Below are positions 1 to 9,865 of a DNA stretch of 64,000 nucleotides, one piece after another. A program made the translations under genes and the position numbers. The notes under the pieces are model-generated. The model was not told the DNA's origin and did not search any database. It saw nothing but the letters and a program-made list of their open reading frames with translations. How positions within the stretch are numbered: the first letter of the stretch is position 1; every line of letters begins with the position of its first letter. Origin of the DNA: Aradus depressus (taxonomy: Eukaryota; Arthropoda; Insecta; Hemiptera; Aradidae). The stretch covers positions 44,260,675 through 44,324,674 of the forward strand of contig OY759219.1 in the NCBI GenBank assembly GCA_963662175.1. Direction: 5' to 3'.

Positions 1-315
1 TTGTGAAATGTACTTAGGCCCCGGGTTAAAGCTCAGAATTTCCGTCCGATTTCAGCCAAAATCTAATCATATCTAAGTAAGCGCATGAGATCCCTTCATT
101 TCAAATTTTAAGTTCATAGCTACAATCGTTTTTGCGATAGAGAGCTCACAACTTTCCAGTCATATAGACACGCATGCACAGATTGACATCATCGCGAAAA
201 TTGTCACAAAGTATTGAGGGGTCCTTGAAACGTGAAAATCCGTTGAAACCTCGATCTCGAATTTTCGAACGATTATAATATTTCCTTATACTATAGGTCT
301 GGGAAAGTAATAGAT
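1..315. repeat. dispersed repeat, copy 1 (pair of 24965-25215)
   Basis: This stretch shares diverged blocks in the same order with 24965-25215. They are a start around CTTAGGCCCC, then CCAAAATCTAAT, then GAAAACTCGATCTCGAATTTT-like text, an ACGATTAtAA block and CTTATACTA. The copies differ by many substitutions and small indels, so the repeat is old. No coding potential is visible. Family not recognised. The two copies bracket the split gene. Confidence 0.6.
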
Positions 316-513
316 GTTTAGCCAATTCCTTGTGCTCTTATTAGTTTGAAAAAAAAATGGTTTTGAGAAATTTTATAAATTTTTTGTGTGCTTAAAAGGA
401 AGGTCCCCGATACTCGCAATCCAGTTTTGATCAAAATCGTTCCAGCATTCCATGCAGCTCCAACCTGCTCAATATTTCTTTATGCATTATTGTAATTTTT
501 TTTTTTTTTCCAG

Positions 514-564
514 TTCTCTACCGAGAAAAATATCGCTATCAACGCGTTAAGTGCTGCTGTAAAA
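514..564 (+). CDS. candidate upstream exon of the split gene
   Basis: A T-rich polypyrimidine tract ending in CAG at 511-513 is followed by 51 open bases and a GTATGC donor at 565. Read in phase 0 it gives FSTEKNIAINALSAAVK, which looks like ordinary soluble helical protein. The next firm exon (2542) needs one carried base, so this exon cannot join it directly in that frame. Either another short exon lies between 565 and 2541, or this is a chance splice pair. No start codon exon is seen in the window, so the gene would begin upstream. Confidence 0.3.
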
Positions 565-973
565 GTATGCCATGTACAATCTGGTAATTTCCATCAAACC
601 CCTGGTAAGACAATAAAATAAAATGTATATTTAAGATGTCTAATGGATATATAAATACACTGCAAATAAATCCGTTCTAGTCATAAATGAATCAAATTTC
701 CTATGGTTGATTTTATTATAGGTTCCTCGGTGAAATATTAATAATCTGTCTCAAATTAAATCTAATATTATTTAAAATCACAGAATGTTTAAAGTGTCTA
801 ATATTTGAATATAGGAAGGTATGATAAAACACGCATTTGATCTCAATATCTTCTGTATTTGATGTCAGCCATAATAAGAATACAACACTAATGGAATCAC
901 ATGATAGAACAACTGGAAAGTAAAACATGATTCAAGGAGAAAGTTACGTGCAGGTTACAAGTTATAGTGACGT
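565..973. other. no gene seen; possible LTR remnant
   Basis: AT-rich sequence without a supported ORF. It lies just 3' (on the minus strand) of the Ty3/gypsy remnant. A purine run read on the minus strand near 980-995 (AAGGGGGAAGAC) could be that element's polypurine tract, which would make the sequence below about 980 its 3' LTR. No second LTR was found for comparison, so this is inference only. Confidence 0.3.
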
Positions 974-1775
974 TATATAGTCTTCCCCCTTAATTTGAAA
1001 CTTGAATATTGAAAAATTGCACGGGGTTCAAAACTTGAGCTGATAGTTCCCCAGATAGGCCGGAGGTCGGCGAGTCCGTCCAGAACGTCTCTGTTCGACC
1101 GTAGGAGCTCCCGGACCTGGATCTCCCGGTGCTGGTGTTGAGGCCGAAGTGTCCTGAGGTAATGTAGGGTTTCTTTCTGGAACCGAAATAGGCTTCTCTT
1201 CCTGAGGAGTAGCCTGATATGCCAGAGGAACTTGTCATAGCCGAGGTTCTGTGGTTTGCTGATCAAAATGGACCTTCTTCGCCAGGGTACGGTGGAGTTG
1301 GTCCAAGAGTCGAGTTCGACAATGTAGTGCAGTGTCCTCAATTTTTCAATGATGGTACCAAATACCCAGGTGTACTTATTGGTCTGTGAGTAATACCTTA
1401 CTTGGACCCTCTCCCCCACTTTAAAAGTGCGGAGAACCGGGTATGTAGAATCTGGATTTTTAGCTGGATGATAAGGCCGGAGTGCATCGAGTTTGATCCT
1501 GAGCTTCCGATGAAGGTAGCGTTCAGCTGAAGACTGACAACAAACAAGTGGCGTTTGTGGGTCATATGGTACCAAGACTCTGTCGGTAGTCATTTCATTC
1601 TTGAGGTGGATAAAGGCAGATTCGCATGCCTTTGACCACTTGAATTTTTGATGTTTACGAAGTAGGTTTCTTAAGGGTGTAGTCATAGTAGACAGGTCTG
1701 GAATAAATCGTGCATATTATGTTAACATGCCAAGGAAACGTCTAACATCATCAACGTTACTAGGGCGAGGCATAG
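974..1775 (-). pseudogene. Ty3/gypsy pol remnant: RT end fused to integrase C-terminus
   Basis: Read on the minus strand from 1775, the first part has the end of a Ty3/gypsy reverse transcriptase and the connection to RNase H. The motifs are MPRPSNVDDVRRFLGML, then YARFIPDLSTMTTPL, then FKWSKACESAFIHLK. A stop TAA at 1717-1719 interrupts it. After VPYDPQTPLV, where RNase H should continue, the frame jumps near 1545 straight into the integrase C-terminal domain (RKLRIKLDALRP, FKVGERVQVRYY, WVFGTIIEKLRTLHYIVEL, WRRR). RNase H, the zinc-binding domain and the DDE core are therefore absent. The resulting 237-residue open frame (973-1686) is a deletion product, not a host gene. It is antisense to the split gene. 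Confidence 0.85.
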
Positions 1776-2541
1776 AGTTAAAAATATTAAATACGTATTT
1801 TTTATTTTTTTTTTATAACGTTATCGGTTTAAGAGAAATTCAGCCGGGCCATCTAAAAAGGACACCCTGATATATATATTTTTTTAAACCAAAATTTATT
1901 AGAAGACAGGCAACAATTTCTACAGGAAATGTGATAATTTTATTATTCATATATTTATTTATTTTAATCATTCTCATTTTATTTTATTATATATGTTTAT
2001 ATTTTTTTATTATCACACACTATTATTTTAATCTTGACCCCCACCACCATCTTTTCACTTAAACCATTTATGCTGATATAAAATATATCGAAACAATTGT
2101 GACTGAATTGGCCTCACGCCTAAAGTTAGAATTCTAAAGTCGCTACTCAACACCATAATAATATTATTGTATTACCTTCATAGCAAGCAATATAATAAAT
2201 ATCTAAAATTATTGTAGACCCTGGCGAGAAAAAAAAAAGGTGGGAGATGGTCCACTCCTGAAAATAACTTTTCGGCTAAGCTTTCATGTTGCCGATTTTT
2301 CCGTTGATATGAACAGTTTCTTAGAACATACAAATTTATATTCAATGATTTTGGAATCCCAAATACTTTTACTGAATATATAGATTCAAAATATGAATTT
2401 TGGTTAAAAGTTGAAACACCAAATGATTGATCTTTGTTCGATCTGCAACAGATCTGCCTGAATAGTTTTTTTAAAATGTAGTCAGCCCCCATAAAAAAAA
2501 ATGAATTTTAATCATACTTAGATTATTGTTTAATATTTCAG
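1776..2541. other. AT-rich non-coding stretch
   Basis: Long T/A runs and TATATA tracts. Minus-strand open frames here have no recognisable motif. I see no gene, RNA or defined repeat. The 3' end, TTTAATATTTCAG, is the acceptor of the next exon. Confidence 0.5.
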
Positions 2542-2663
2542 ACGTTGCGGTTGAGGAAGTAAAAAAGTTACGAGGTAAAAATAAGATGACTCTTGCATTC
2601 CAACTCGCATTCATCCAAACGGCAATTGAAGAATATAAGAAAAAGGACGGTGTTAATGGAAAA
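2542..2663 (+). CDS. split gene, exon (partial protein, about 40 residues)
   Basis: The acceptor TTTCAG ends at 2541 and the donor GTAAGC begins at 2664. The exon has 122 bases: two bases completing a codon, then 40 codons ending in phase 0. Protein: VAVEEVKKLRGKNKMTLAFQ then LAFIQTAIEEYKKKDGVNGK. The other two frames are closed. It joins in phase to 10229. The joined text around YKKKDGVNGK/LTETGKLDTESILKTI resembles the middle of insect odorant-binding (PBP/GOBP) proteins, where a Cx3C pair precedes a D-G-KL-E-LK-I stretch. The two cysteines expected there are absent. Family assignment is therefore weak; that it is a real exon is well supported by phase with three further exons. Confidence 0.7.
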
Positions 2664-2885
2664 GTAAGCCACGGAAACACCATTTGTCTAAAGATGGTCG
2701 GAATGATTATTTTTGTTTGATACAAAAGTCTGTTTCATCGTATATAGAAGGCTTAGGCAAGAAGTTCAATATCTGTCTCTACCTGTATCTCGTTTGTTTG
2801 AGCTTCATGGGAAAACGGCCGAACGTATATTCACGAAATTAGCGAGGCCTTCTAGGGTTTTTCTAAAGAGGATGAATTTTAATAG

Positions 2886-2995
2886 ATGAATAAAACAAAC
2901 TTATTTTTGAAATATTGTCTATTCCACTAAAGATATATATATATATATCTTTAGTGGAATAGACAATATTTCAAAAATAAGTTTGTTTTATTCAT
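2886..2995. repeat. perfect 110-bp palindrome
   Basis: The left arm 2886-2940 and right arm 2941-2995 are exact reverse complements (55 bases each) with no spacer, centred on an ATATAT core. Identity ends abruptly at 2885/2996. No ORF. Such a perfect spacerless palindrome is either very young, kept by conversion, or an assembly or cloning fold-back artefact. Confidence 0.9.
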
Positions 2996-3953
2996 TTATT
3001 ACAAGTTTCCACAATATGTCCGCGTTCCTCAACTTAGAAATTTTAATAGAGCCGATTCCCGACAAAGTTTTTGATAACATTTTGAGGGAGGTTTAAGCTT
3101 TTCCCCTCCCCCACCTCTGCTCCCAAAACAAACTCCTTCGTTACGTCAGTGCTCACTCCCCTCCATGCCCACCTCGCTACCATATAACATTAACAGGAAA
3201 TGAAAAGTGTAGAGTACTAAGTGTGCTGAGCCAATAAAAGTTTTTTTTTACCGCTGATTTTTGAAAATAATAATTATTATATACAAATATGTATCTATCC
3301 TGTTATAATTTCATTTGGTTAAGACGGGGGTAGGTGGAGGAAATAGTGATGTGCGAATCTCCCCACTACTGGTTTGAATAGTGTTTGCACCCTGTTTCCT
3401 CACTTCAACACTTTTGAAGGTCCGTCCCGTGTAGGTGAAAATCTAATATTAAGGAGGAAAGCTTAAAGACGGAGGCGAAATTAAGACGAACTTGTAGGAC
3501 CAGGTTGTAGTTTAGGGTCGTCAAATTGGGGCGCCACAACCCACCCAGTTGTAAATGTGGTCCACTGAAAACTTTAGAGCGGACTTTACCAATTTTCACG
3601 ACGCAACTACACAAAGGTCTTTCTTTTCTTTTTTGGTATATTTACAATCAGTTATAATATAACTATGAATGGTGTATGCACCAAGGTCTAAGAAGAAAAT
3701 GTTTCAAGCAAAAGTTTCTTGAAAAAATTAGCTCATATTTACTGTGTTTTGTTCAATTTCCCAGGATAACATAACATGTGTTTTGAAACGAGCAGGCTAC
3801 GTAAGTTGGTTTATCTAGATTATTAATGTTAAGTGCCTTGTCCAATGCTGTTCGTTCGTTTTTGTGACTCATGGCCGGGCTTTCACTACGAGGTCACATT
3901 GCCCAAATTCTGCCTACCCTATTTTAGTTATCTAAAGTTCGGGACCAGCTCTG
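2996..3953. other. non-coding, with a SINE-like fragment at about 3860-3950
   Basis: No gene seen. The segment around 3860-3950 shares the blocks GACTCATG-CCGGGCTTT, ACTACGAGGTCA and TCTGCCTACCCTA-TTT with the longer repeat at 10832-11125, and is a truncated copy of it. A minus-strand open frame at 3405-3614 has no recognisable motif. Confidence 0.45.
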
Positions 3954-4252
3954 GAAACATCCCTGGGACAAGACACACCTGTTTGCTTCGTCTCAAATAG
4001 ATATGTCGTTGACAAGTTTATGGAAGTATCTCAGAGGATGGACTGGTCTTCTTACAACTAACCTTCTAACAAGGAACATAGAAACATCCCTGGGACAAGA
4101 CACACCTGTTTGCTTCGTCTCAAATAGATATGTCGTTGACAAGTTTATGGAAGTATCTCAGAGGATGGACTGGTCTTCTTACAGCTAACCTTCTAACATG
4201 GAAGATAGAAACATCCTTGGGACAAGACACACATGTTTGCTTCGTCTCAAAT

Positions 4253-4258
<6 letters not shown>
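3954..4258 (+). repeat. 127-bp tandem repeat, left block
   Basis: Units start with GAAACATCC at 3954, 4081 and 4208, an exact spacing of 127. The third unit is cut at 4258 by the R1-like element. The array resumes at 7835 and again at 9874 after the two insertions. Rejoined units three (51+76) and four (72+55) are again exactly 127 bases. It contains short open frames (MSLTSLWKYLRGWTGLL) that are by-products of the repeat. Confidence 0.9.
4243..4258. repeat. target-site duplication, 3' side of R1-like element 1
   Basis: CGTCTCAAATAGATAT here matches 7819-7834 exactly. The two copies flank the minus-strand R1-like element. Confidence 0.85.
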
Positions 4259-4310
<52 letters not shown>

Positions 4311-4312
4311 CT
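4259..4312 (-). repeat. (TA)n plus short A-run tail of R1-like element 1
   Basis: On the minus strand the element ends in a run of A followed by about 20 TA dinucleotides that abut the AGATAT end of the target duplication. The TA expansion may have arisen from the target's own ATAT. Confidence 0.7.
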
Positions 4313-4595
4313 CTCGGGTGTACCGGCCCCTGAAGGGGGCTCAATAACACCCGTCCGCCGCGTAGGGGGGAATTTAGGTCATATTATAGGTTTTGTTTTT
4401 TAAATTAAATTTATTTGCTGCTACGGCCGGTTGTAGGACCCCGCCAATCACCGGAGCGATCGGTTAGGTCCTCCAACCTACCTTTTCGTCGTTTCCCGAC
4501 AGAACTCGGGACCAGGCACTTATGTTCTTGGCTGCGTTGCGCCGGTCGCAGGTGGGCCGTGTTACCAGCACCCAACGGTCATCCCCGGAACTACG
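4313..4595 (-). other. 3' UTR of R1-like element 1
   Basis: Non-coding GC-rich sequence between the end of ORF2 (4596) and the tail, with motifs such as CACCCG near the end that recur at the 3' end of copy 2 (GAGCACCCGG before its poly-A). Confidence 0.6.
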
Positions 4596-6946
4596 TTAAA
4601 CTGCCTTCTTTACCTTCCGCCAGGAGGCGATGAATCGTCCGAACTCCGGGTAGTCAGCCTCCCTCATCAGCTTCCTCGGGTTTAGTCCCAGGTACGATAC
4701 TGTCCCGCGTATCAACTCCACCCTATGCCTGTCGTACAGCGGGCATTCGAGAACTACATGTTCTGCAGTCTCGACGCCCCCGCACGAGCAGTTTGGGCTG
4801 TCCTTCTTCTTGAAAAAGAAGAGTTTGGAGTTGAAATACCCGTGACCCGATAGTATCTGGGACGTCCAGTGGTCCGGCTTTACCCAAACCGACTCAAGTC
4901 TTGCCCGGACGTTTGGGAAGTAAGCCCAGGTCGTTCGGCCGTCTGATGATTGTGACCATCGCTGCTGCCATTTATCTACTATCCACTCTTGGACTATGTC
5001 CTTACAACGCTCCGGTCTGGACTGTCCGTGTAGTTCCTCCTCCAGGGCTAGTCGCAAAGACTAGTCGGTGTCTGCTCTAAGGGGCAGATTGCGTCTGCAG
5101 TGGTACGAGGCGACGGCCCCGTCCAAGACTGTCAATGGACAGGGCTCCCGCCAGTACTTGCAGCGCTGCCGTAGAGATAGTCCGATAGGCCTTTGTGACC
5201 CTTAACAGGGCTGTTCTCTGTGCCTGAACGAGGATAACTCGCTGCCGTTTCGTGGGGTGATGTCACCATCCTGCGGCCGCGTATCTCGCAACGGCCTCGA
5301 ACACCCCGGTGTAGATAGCTCTACACGGGGAGTAGCCGAGGCCCCATGTTGCTCGGGCTAGGCAGCTCAAAGCGTTGAAAATGGCTATAGTCCTTTCTTT
5401 AATGGCAACAGCGTGGGGTGTCACGTTCAGACCCGGCCCGATTCGCACTCCTAGGTACGTAATCGTTGCCGGGCACTCAACGCGCAGCCCATGGTATCTT
5501 ATGACCAGAGGATGCCGGGCGTCAGTCCTCCCTCTCGCTAGCAAGGCCAACGTCTTGCCGGGCGAGAGGGCGAGTTTGTTGGCGCAGCCCCAGCTGTCTA
5601 TATGCCTAATGGCGGTCTCTGCAATGTTGGGTCAGAGCAGCGCGACTATCTGCGTGCACCGTGACCACGAGATCGTCGACGTAGGCTATTGCCTTGAATC
5701 CTCGGTTCTCTAGGTCACGGAGCAGCTCATCAAAGAGTATGCCCCACAGAGTAGGTCCGAGGACCGAGCCCTGGGGACAGCCTCTGGTGACCTCCGCAGT
5801 AGTGCTGGCATAGCGCTGGCTCATGGTTGCAGAGCGCTCGCGAAGGAAGCCGGAGATCAGCCCAAATAGATTCCTAGGTGGTCCCATCATCCGCAGCCGC
5901 CTGAGCACCGCAGGCCACCAGGCGCTGTCGAAGGCTGCTCCAATGTTGAAGAAGACACAGAGTGCATATTTGCCCCCGTCTTCCTCCACATTCGCCCTTA
6001 GCTTCCTCAAGGCGTCCTCAGTGGACCTACCCCTCAGGCAACCGTACTGCCGATGGGACCTTCTTGGGCCGGTTGACTTTTCTCGGGATGGTTTCGTCGG
6101 CGGCTCGCAGCAAAATGCTGCTGAGTCTGCCAACCTCCTCCTCAATCAGGTCAACCGGGTCGAAGCCCCTGAAGCCCTCCCATTCCTTGTCACAAGAGTA
6201 GGTGGTGACAGACCCCACGAAAGCGTCAGGTATAGCCTTGCGAGTAGCAAAGCGGGGGTCCCTAGGCCTGACTGCAGGGAGCTGGGCATCAAAGAGCCAA
6301 ACGTCCAGGACACTATGGTCGCTAGATGTGTTCTCTCGGACACTCCAGCCACCCACAGCCCGGTATAGGGCGCTCGACTGCAACGTGACGTCTATGTGAA
6401 GGTGGGAGAGGAGTGCGGGTCATTAACAATGCATAGATCATGGAGGGCGATCACGTCCAGCAGTCTGTCGCCCCGGTGGTCGGTGCGAACCGACCCCCAC
6501 GCGGCAGACCAGGAATTGACGTCGGCCATGACCATGACATTGCGCCCCACGAGAGTGTCCAGGACCAGCTCCAGGTGGCCGAGCTGTCGCTCTATGTTTT
6601 CATTAGTTGGGAAATATCCGCTGATCACATAGCAACTCGCGTTGGCGTGCCTGATACAAGCCACAGCTATATGGCTGGTGGACAGATGGTGGAGTGCCAT
6701 CACGTCCACTTGGGGGCCGGTCACGACGATCGCTGCCATTGGGCGATCGTCGTTCCATGCGCCAGTGATAATTCTGTGGCCAGTACCAAGGCCTGCCACT
6801 CAGCCTCTGACGCAGTAGGGCTCCTGGAGAGCTAATACATCAACACTCTCGGCAGTCACTAAATGCCGCAGTTCCTCCGCCACTATCCTGCGCCTGTGCA
6901 TGTTGAGCTGCCACAGACGGAGGCCCCCGTGCATCCTACCCGCCAT
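4596..6946 (-). pseudogene. R1-like ORF2 (endonuclease, RT, zinc finger), broken
   Basis: ATG at 6946 (minus) overlaps the ORF1 stop within ATGGCGGGTAG. Endonuclease: LNMHRRR, LALQEPY, SGYFP, DVNSWSAAWG and SSDH are present, but a TGA at 6800-6802 interrupts it just after QEPY. The frame is cut near 6050, where about 740 bp seen in copy 2 (the linker and the first RT motifs) is missing. RT: motif A reads FFNIGAAFD, with Asn at the catalytic Asp (codon 5945-5947). The motifs RGCPQGSVLGP and AIAYVDD are intact. A further frame change lies near 5600. The C-terminal frame 4596-5057 has CSCG, H and C of the R1 zinc motif (CSCGGVETAEHVVLECPLYD). Function when alive: target nicking and reverse transcription. 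It cannot act now. Confidence 0.9.
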
Positions 6947-7530
6947 AATCGGTGCGTGAGACTAGGGCCTCTAAGGCACGGATGTATGACGGGCAGGTCT
7001 CGCTATCAACTGTGTGTGCGGCGCGGGGGCCCCGTCTGCGGCAGTTCACTCAGTTCAGCGCTTGGGCCTTATTGGGACAGCTGGTGCTGTCATGCCCCTC
7101 TAACGAACACCTCGCACATACCTGTGGTCTGTTGCACGTTGTTGCAACGTGTCCGAAGACCTGGCATCTCCAGCACCTCGAAACCTCCAGGCAGTCCTTG
7201 ACTCTGAAAAGGAACCATCCTAGAGTCATCCTCCAGGAGCTGATGAGGGCTCCCCTAGTTGCTGCAGTCGCCTCGACTACCCAGTTTTCGGTCGACCCGC
7301 CCCTAGAGCCCCTCTTATACTAGCCTGGGCGACTCCAGGCTGGGGTACTGAGCCTGGAACCTCCCGGAGAAATCCCCATCCGACCAACCAGAGGGTATGC
7401 CGTAGACGACCCGACGCGGGCTCCTTTTAGGAAGCGCCTGCGCTTTCAGGCCCGCTTCCTGGAGCCTTGCGCTGCTCGCCAGCACCTCCAGCTCGTCGGC
7501 GGTGGAGACCTCCAGGAGGATTCCTGTGAC
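6936..7530 (-). pseudogene. R1-like gag (ORF1) C-terminal part, broken
   Basis: On the minus strand from about 7530 the frame reads VSTADELEVLASSARLQEAG, then RRVVYGIPSGWSDGDF, typical of R1-type gag, and meets a stop (TAA) near 7318. The reading then continues in another frame as WVVEATAATRGALISSW and into two CCHC knuckles: RCWRCQVFGHVATTC and VCARCSLEGHDSTSC. A TGA follows soon after. The ORF1 end SRTDYGG and stop overlap the ORF2 start. Such gag proteins bind element RNA. At least one frameshift and two stops make it non-functional, and the N-terminal half is missing. Confidence 0.8.
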
Positions 7531-7818
7531 GTTCCATGACTAGGGAGGGGGAGGGGAGGTGAACGAAGCAGGGTGGGGGGCACTCTCCTTTACCGAGCTC
7601 ACCCAACGGACTTCTAACGGCTTTCATTTCCACAGTCCAAAAATTAAAACAAAAGCTATCGCCCAAACGGCTCGCTCTATCACGTTCGAAACTGTTACGT
7701 GGTGTCACTAATCACCGATCTCACAGTTTATCAAGTTTGTATTTCAAAATAAACACTTTAACCGGCAAACTGGAGACACTAACACGGAGCAGGTCTGGGG
7801 TGATGTTGTCCCAACGGT
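7531..7818 (-). other. 5' end of R1-like element 1, unassigned
   Basis: Sequence between the recognisable gag part and the target duplication. An open frame on the minus strand (7427-7708) covers it but shows no gag motif and is out of frame with the gag text. Where the element proper begins inside this part cannot be fixed without another copy. Confidence 0.45.
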
Positions 7819-7982
7819 CGTCTCAAATAGATATGTCGTTGACAAGTTTATGGAAGTATCTCAGAGGATGGACTGGTCTTCTTACAGCTAACCTTCTAAC
7901 AAGGAACATAGAAACATCCCTGGGACAAGTCACACCTGTTTGCTTCGTCTCAAATAGATATGTCGTTGACAAGTTTATGGAA
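7819..7982 (+). repeat. 127-bp tandem repeat, middle block with target-site duplications
   Basis: 7819-7834 is the second copy of the R1 target duplication. 7835-7910 completes unit three and 7911-7982 starts unit four. 7975-7982 (TTATGGAA) is the left target duplication of the foldback element. Confidence 0.9.
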
Positions 7983-9865
7983 TAGGGTGGTTCGAAAAAA
8001 AGGTTTTTTTAAATTTCAGATTGCTATAGTGCACAAAAGTTGCCATTGGTATAGACGTGAAAAAAGCATTAGTTATTATTTTTTTATTAATTTGTCTTCC
8101 GGTCGCGCAATGCCATCGAAGTTAGCAAAAAATTGTGAAAAACCTTAATTTTTCATAATTTTTTTAAGCACGCCAGATGGTTTTAATTGCGTTCCTATAC
8201 CATGAATTAACTACTATAAGTATGTAAAATCAATATATTTGCACTTATTATACATTTGTTTCATATCTTCCGGTCGCGCAACATAGTACAAAATGAGTAA
8301 AATTAGTAGTTTTTGCAAAATTTCAAAGTTTGACTGTTTAGTACATTTTAATCATACGACTTTTAGAGATGCTATAGTTTAATTCTATTACAATAATATA
8401 TTTAAAATCCAAACATATAAGATAAACTTTGATATTCAAGTGGAATTCGGTCGCGCAGCTTCGTCAAAAACAGCAGAGTAGCCTACCTGGACAGAGAGGC
8501 GAGGCGGTTTCCTTTCAGGTAATTTAGAAATTTTTTATAGTAAATATTCGGTCATTTCTTTGTTTCAATATTCAATTGTTGGTGCAGCTCTTCGCTCATT
8601 TTGTTTACAAAACGACCCAGAACTCACCACGGGGAGGTGGCTGCACTTCGAGTTCCACCCACACCCTACCCAACCAACCATCCAATGTACGGTGTGTTAT
8701 TTACAATATGTACAAATGTATTTCGCTTTCTCTCTCTTTATGTTTCCTTTCTAATTTTTATCTATTGATAAACATCGAAATTCGGATTTGTGTGAAAAAT
8801 TTGGCATCGATGAGCGTGACAGTAATGTGGATCTAATATAGCCGTCTCTGGAACTGTGTCCATTGCTCACATACTGTTTTATCTTTTCATTAGTCAATGT
8901 TCTTAACAGTGGAGGAGGAGTCAGTGTACTGGTGTTCCATTTGAAACCATATCCGAGAGCTGGGCTTTGGGCTTTAGGCGTATCATGAAGGCAAAGCAAG
9001 CAATATCTGAAAGTGACTCTATCAGAATCTTTAAACCACCAAACTTAAACTTTGAAGCTAAAGACTATACCGAAATTATCAAATGGAACACCAGTGGACA
9101 CAGTTCCAGAAACGGCTATATTAGATCCACATTACTGTCACGCTCAGCGATGCCAACTTTTTCACACAAATCCGAATTTCGATGTTTATCGATAGATAAA
9201 GACTAGAAAGGAAACATAAAGAGAGAGAAAGCGAAATAAATTTGTACATATTGTAAATAACACACCCTACATTGGAGGGTTGGTTAGGTAGGGTGTGGGT
9301 GGAACTATTATTGGAAAATTTCTAAATTATCTGAAAGGAAACCGCCTCGCCTCTCTGTCCAGGTAGGCTACTCTGCTGTTTTTGACGAAGCTGCGCGACC
9401 GAATTCCACTTGAATATCAAAGTTTATCTTATCTGCTTGGATTTTAAATATATTATTGTAATAGAATTAAACTATAGCATCTCTAAAAGTCGTATGATTA
9501 AAATGTACTAAACAGTCAAACTTTGAAATTTTGCAAAAACTACTAATTTTACTCATTTTGTACTATGTTGCGCGACCGGAAGATATGAAACAAATGTATA
9601 ATAAGTGCATATATATTGATTTTACATACTTATAGTAGTTAATTCATGGTATAGGAACGCAATTAAAACGATCTGGAGTGTTAACAAAATTATGAAAAAT
9701 TAAGGTTTTTCACAATTTTTTGCTAACTTTGATGGCATTGCGCGACCGGAAGAAAAATTAATAAAAAAATAATAATTAGTGCTTTTTTTACGTCTGTACC
9801 AATGGCAACTTTTGTGCACTATAGCGATCTGAAATTTAAAAAAAAGTTTTTTTCGAACCACCCTA
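7983..9865. mobile_element. foldback DNA transposon with very long inverted arms
   Basis: It starts TAGGGTGGTTCGAAAAAAA and ends with its inverse. It is flanked by an 8-bp duplication TTATGGAA (7975-7982 and 9866-9873). The arms run about 7983-8862 and 9095-9865, then continue as 8933-8950 against 9075-9092. The left arm has an extra block of about 100 bp near 8530-8625 and another at 8863-8932. Each arm carries three copies of a CTTCCGGTCGCGCA-like motif (8096, 8267, 8446; mirrored at 9392, 9569, 9739). An 8-bp duplication fits hAT or P superfamilies; the ends alone do not decide. No full transposase is present, so it is non-autonomous. Confidence 0.85.
8751..9206. pseudogene. transposase-like peptide fragments in the foldback centre
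   Basis: Two open frames on opposite strands run from the arms into the centre. Minus (8999 to 8751): PALGYGFKWNT then TPPPLLRTLTNEKIKQYV. Plus (8967 to 9206): ESDSIRIFKPPNLNFEAKDY then TEIIKWNTS. Both share KWNTS and the arm-encoded tail NGYIRSTLLSRS / FSHKSEFRCLSIDK. The pattern suggests a short C-terminal piece of a cellular-type transposase folded back on itself. I do not recognise the exact family. Confidence 0.4.

Larger units (their letters stand above)
4259..7818 (-). mobile_element. R1-clade non-LTR retrotransposon, copy 1 (5'-truncated, dead)
   Basis: A 3.56-kb element flanked by a 16-bp target-site duplication. On the minus strand it carries, in order, the end of a gag-like ORF1 with CCHC knuckles, then ORF2 with an APE-type endonuclease, reverse transcriptase and a C-terminal zinc-finger motif. 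A GC-rich 3' UTR, a short A run and a (TA)n tail follow. R1 elements are normally over 5 kb, so much of ORF1 and the 5' UTR are missing. Relative to copy 2 (19211-22640) it lacks about 740 bp inside ORF2. Base composition is clearly GC-richer than the host DNA. The target is a tandem repeat, not 28S rDNA. Confidence 0.9.

Noticed and set aside
2178..2725. Minus-strand ORFs at 2178-2492 and 2471-2725
   Set aside because: No motif, and the second is the antisense of the supported exon at 2542-2663.
4003..4333. Small plus and minus ORFs in the 127-bp repeat, including a run of IY residues
   Set aside because: Produced by the tandem repeat and the TA microsatellite, with no independent support.
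5375..6835. Plus-strand open frames across R1 copy 1
   Set aside because: They are antisense shadows of the minus-strand ORF2, which carries the recognisable motifs.
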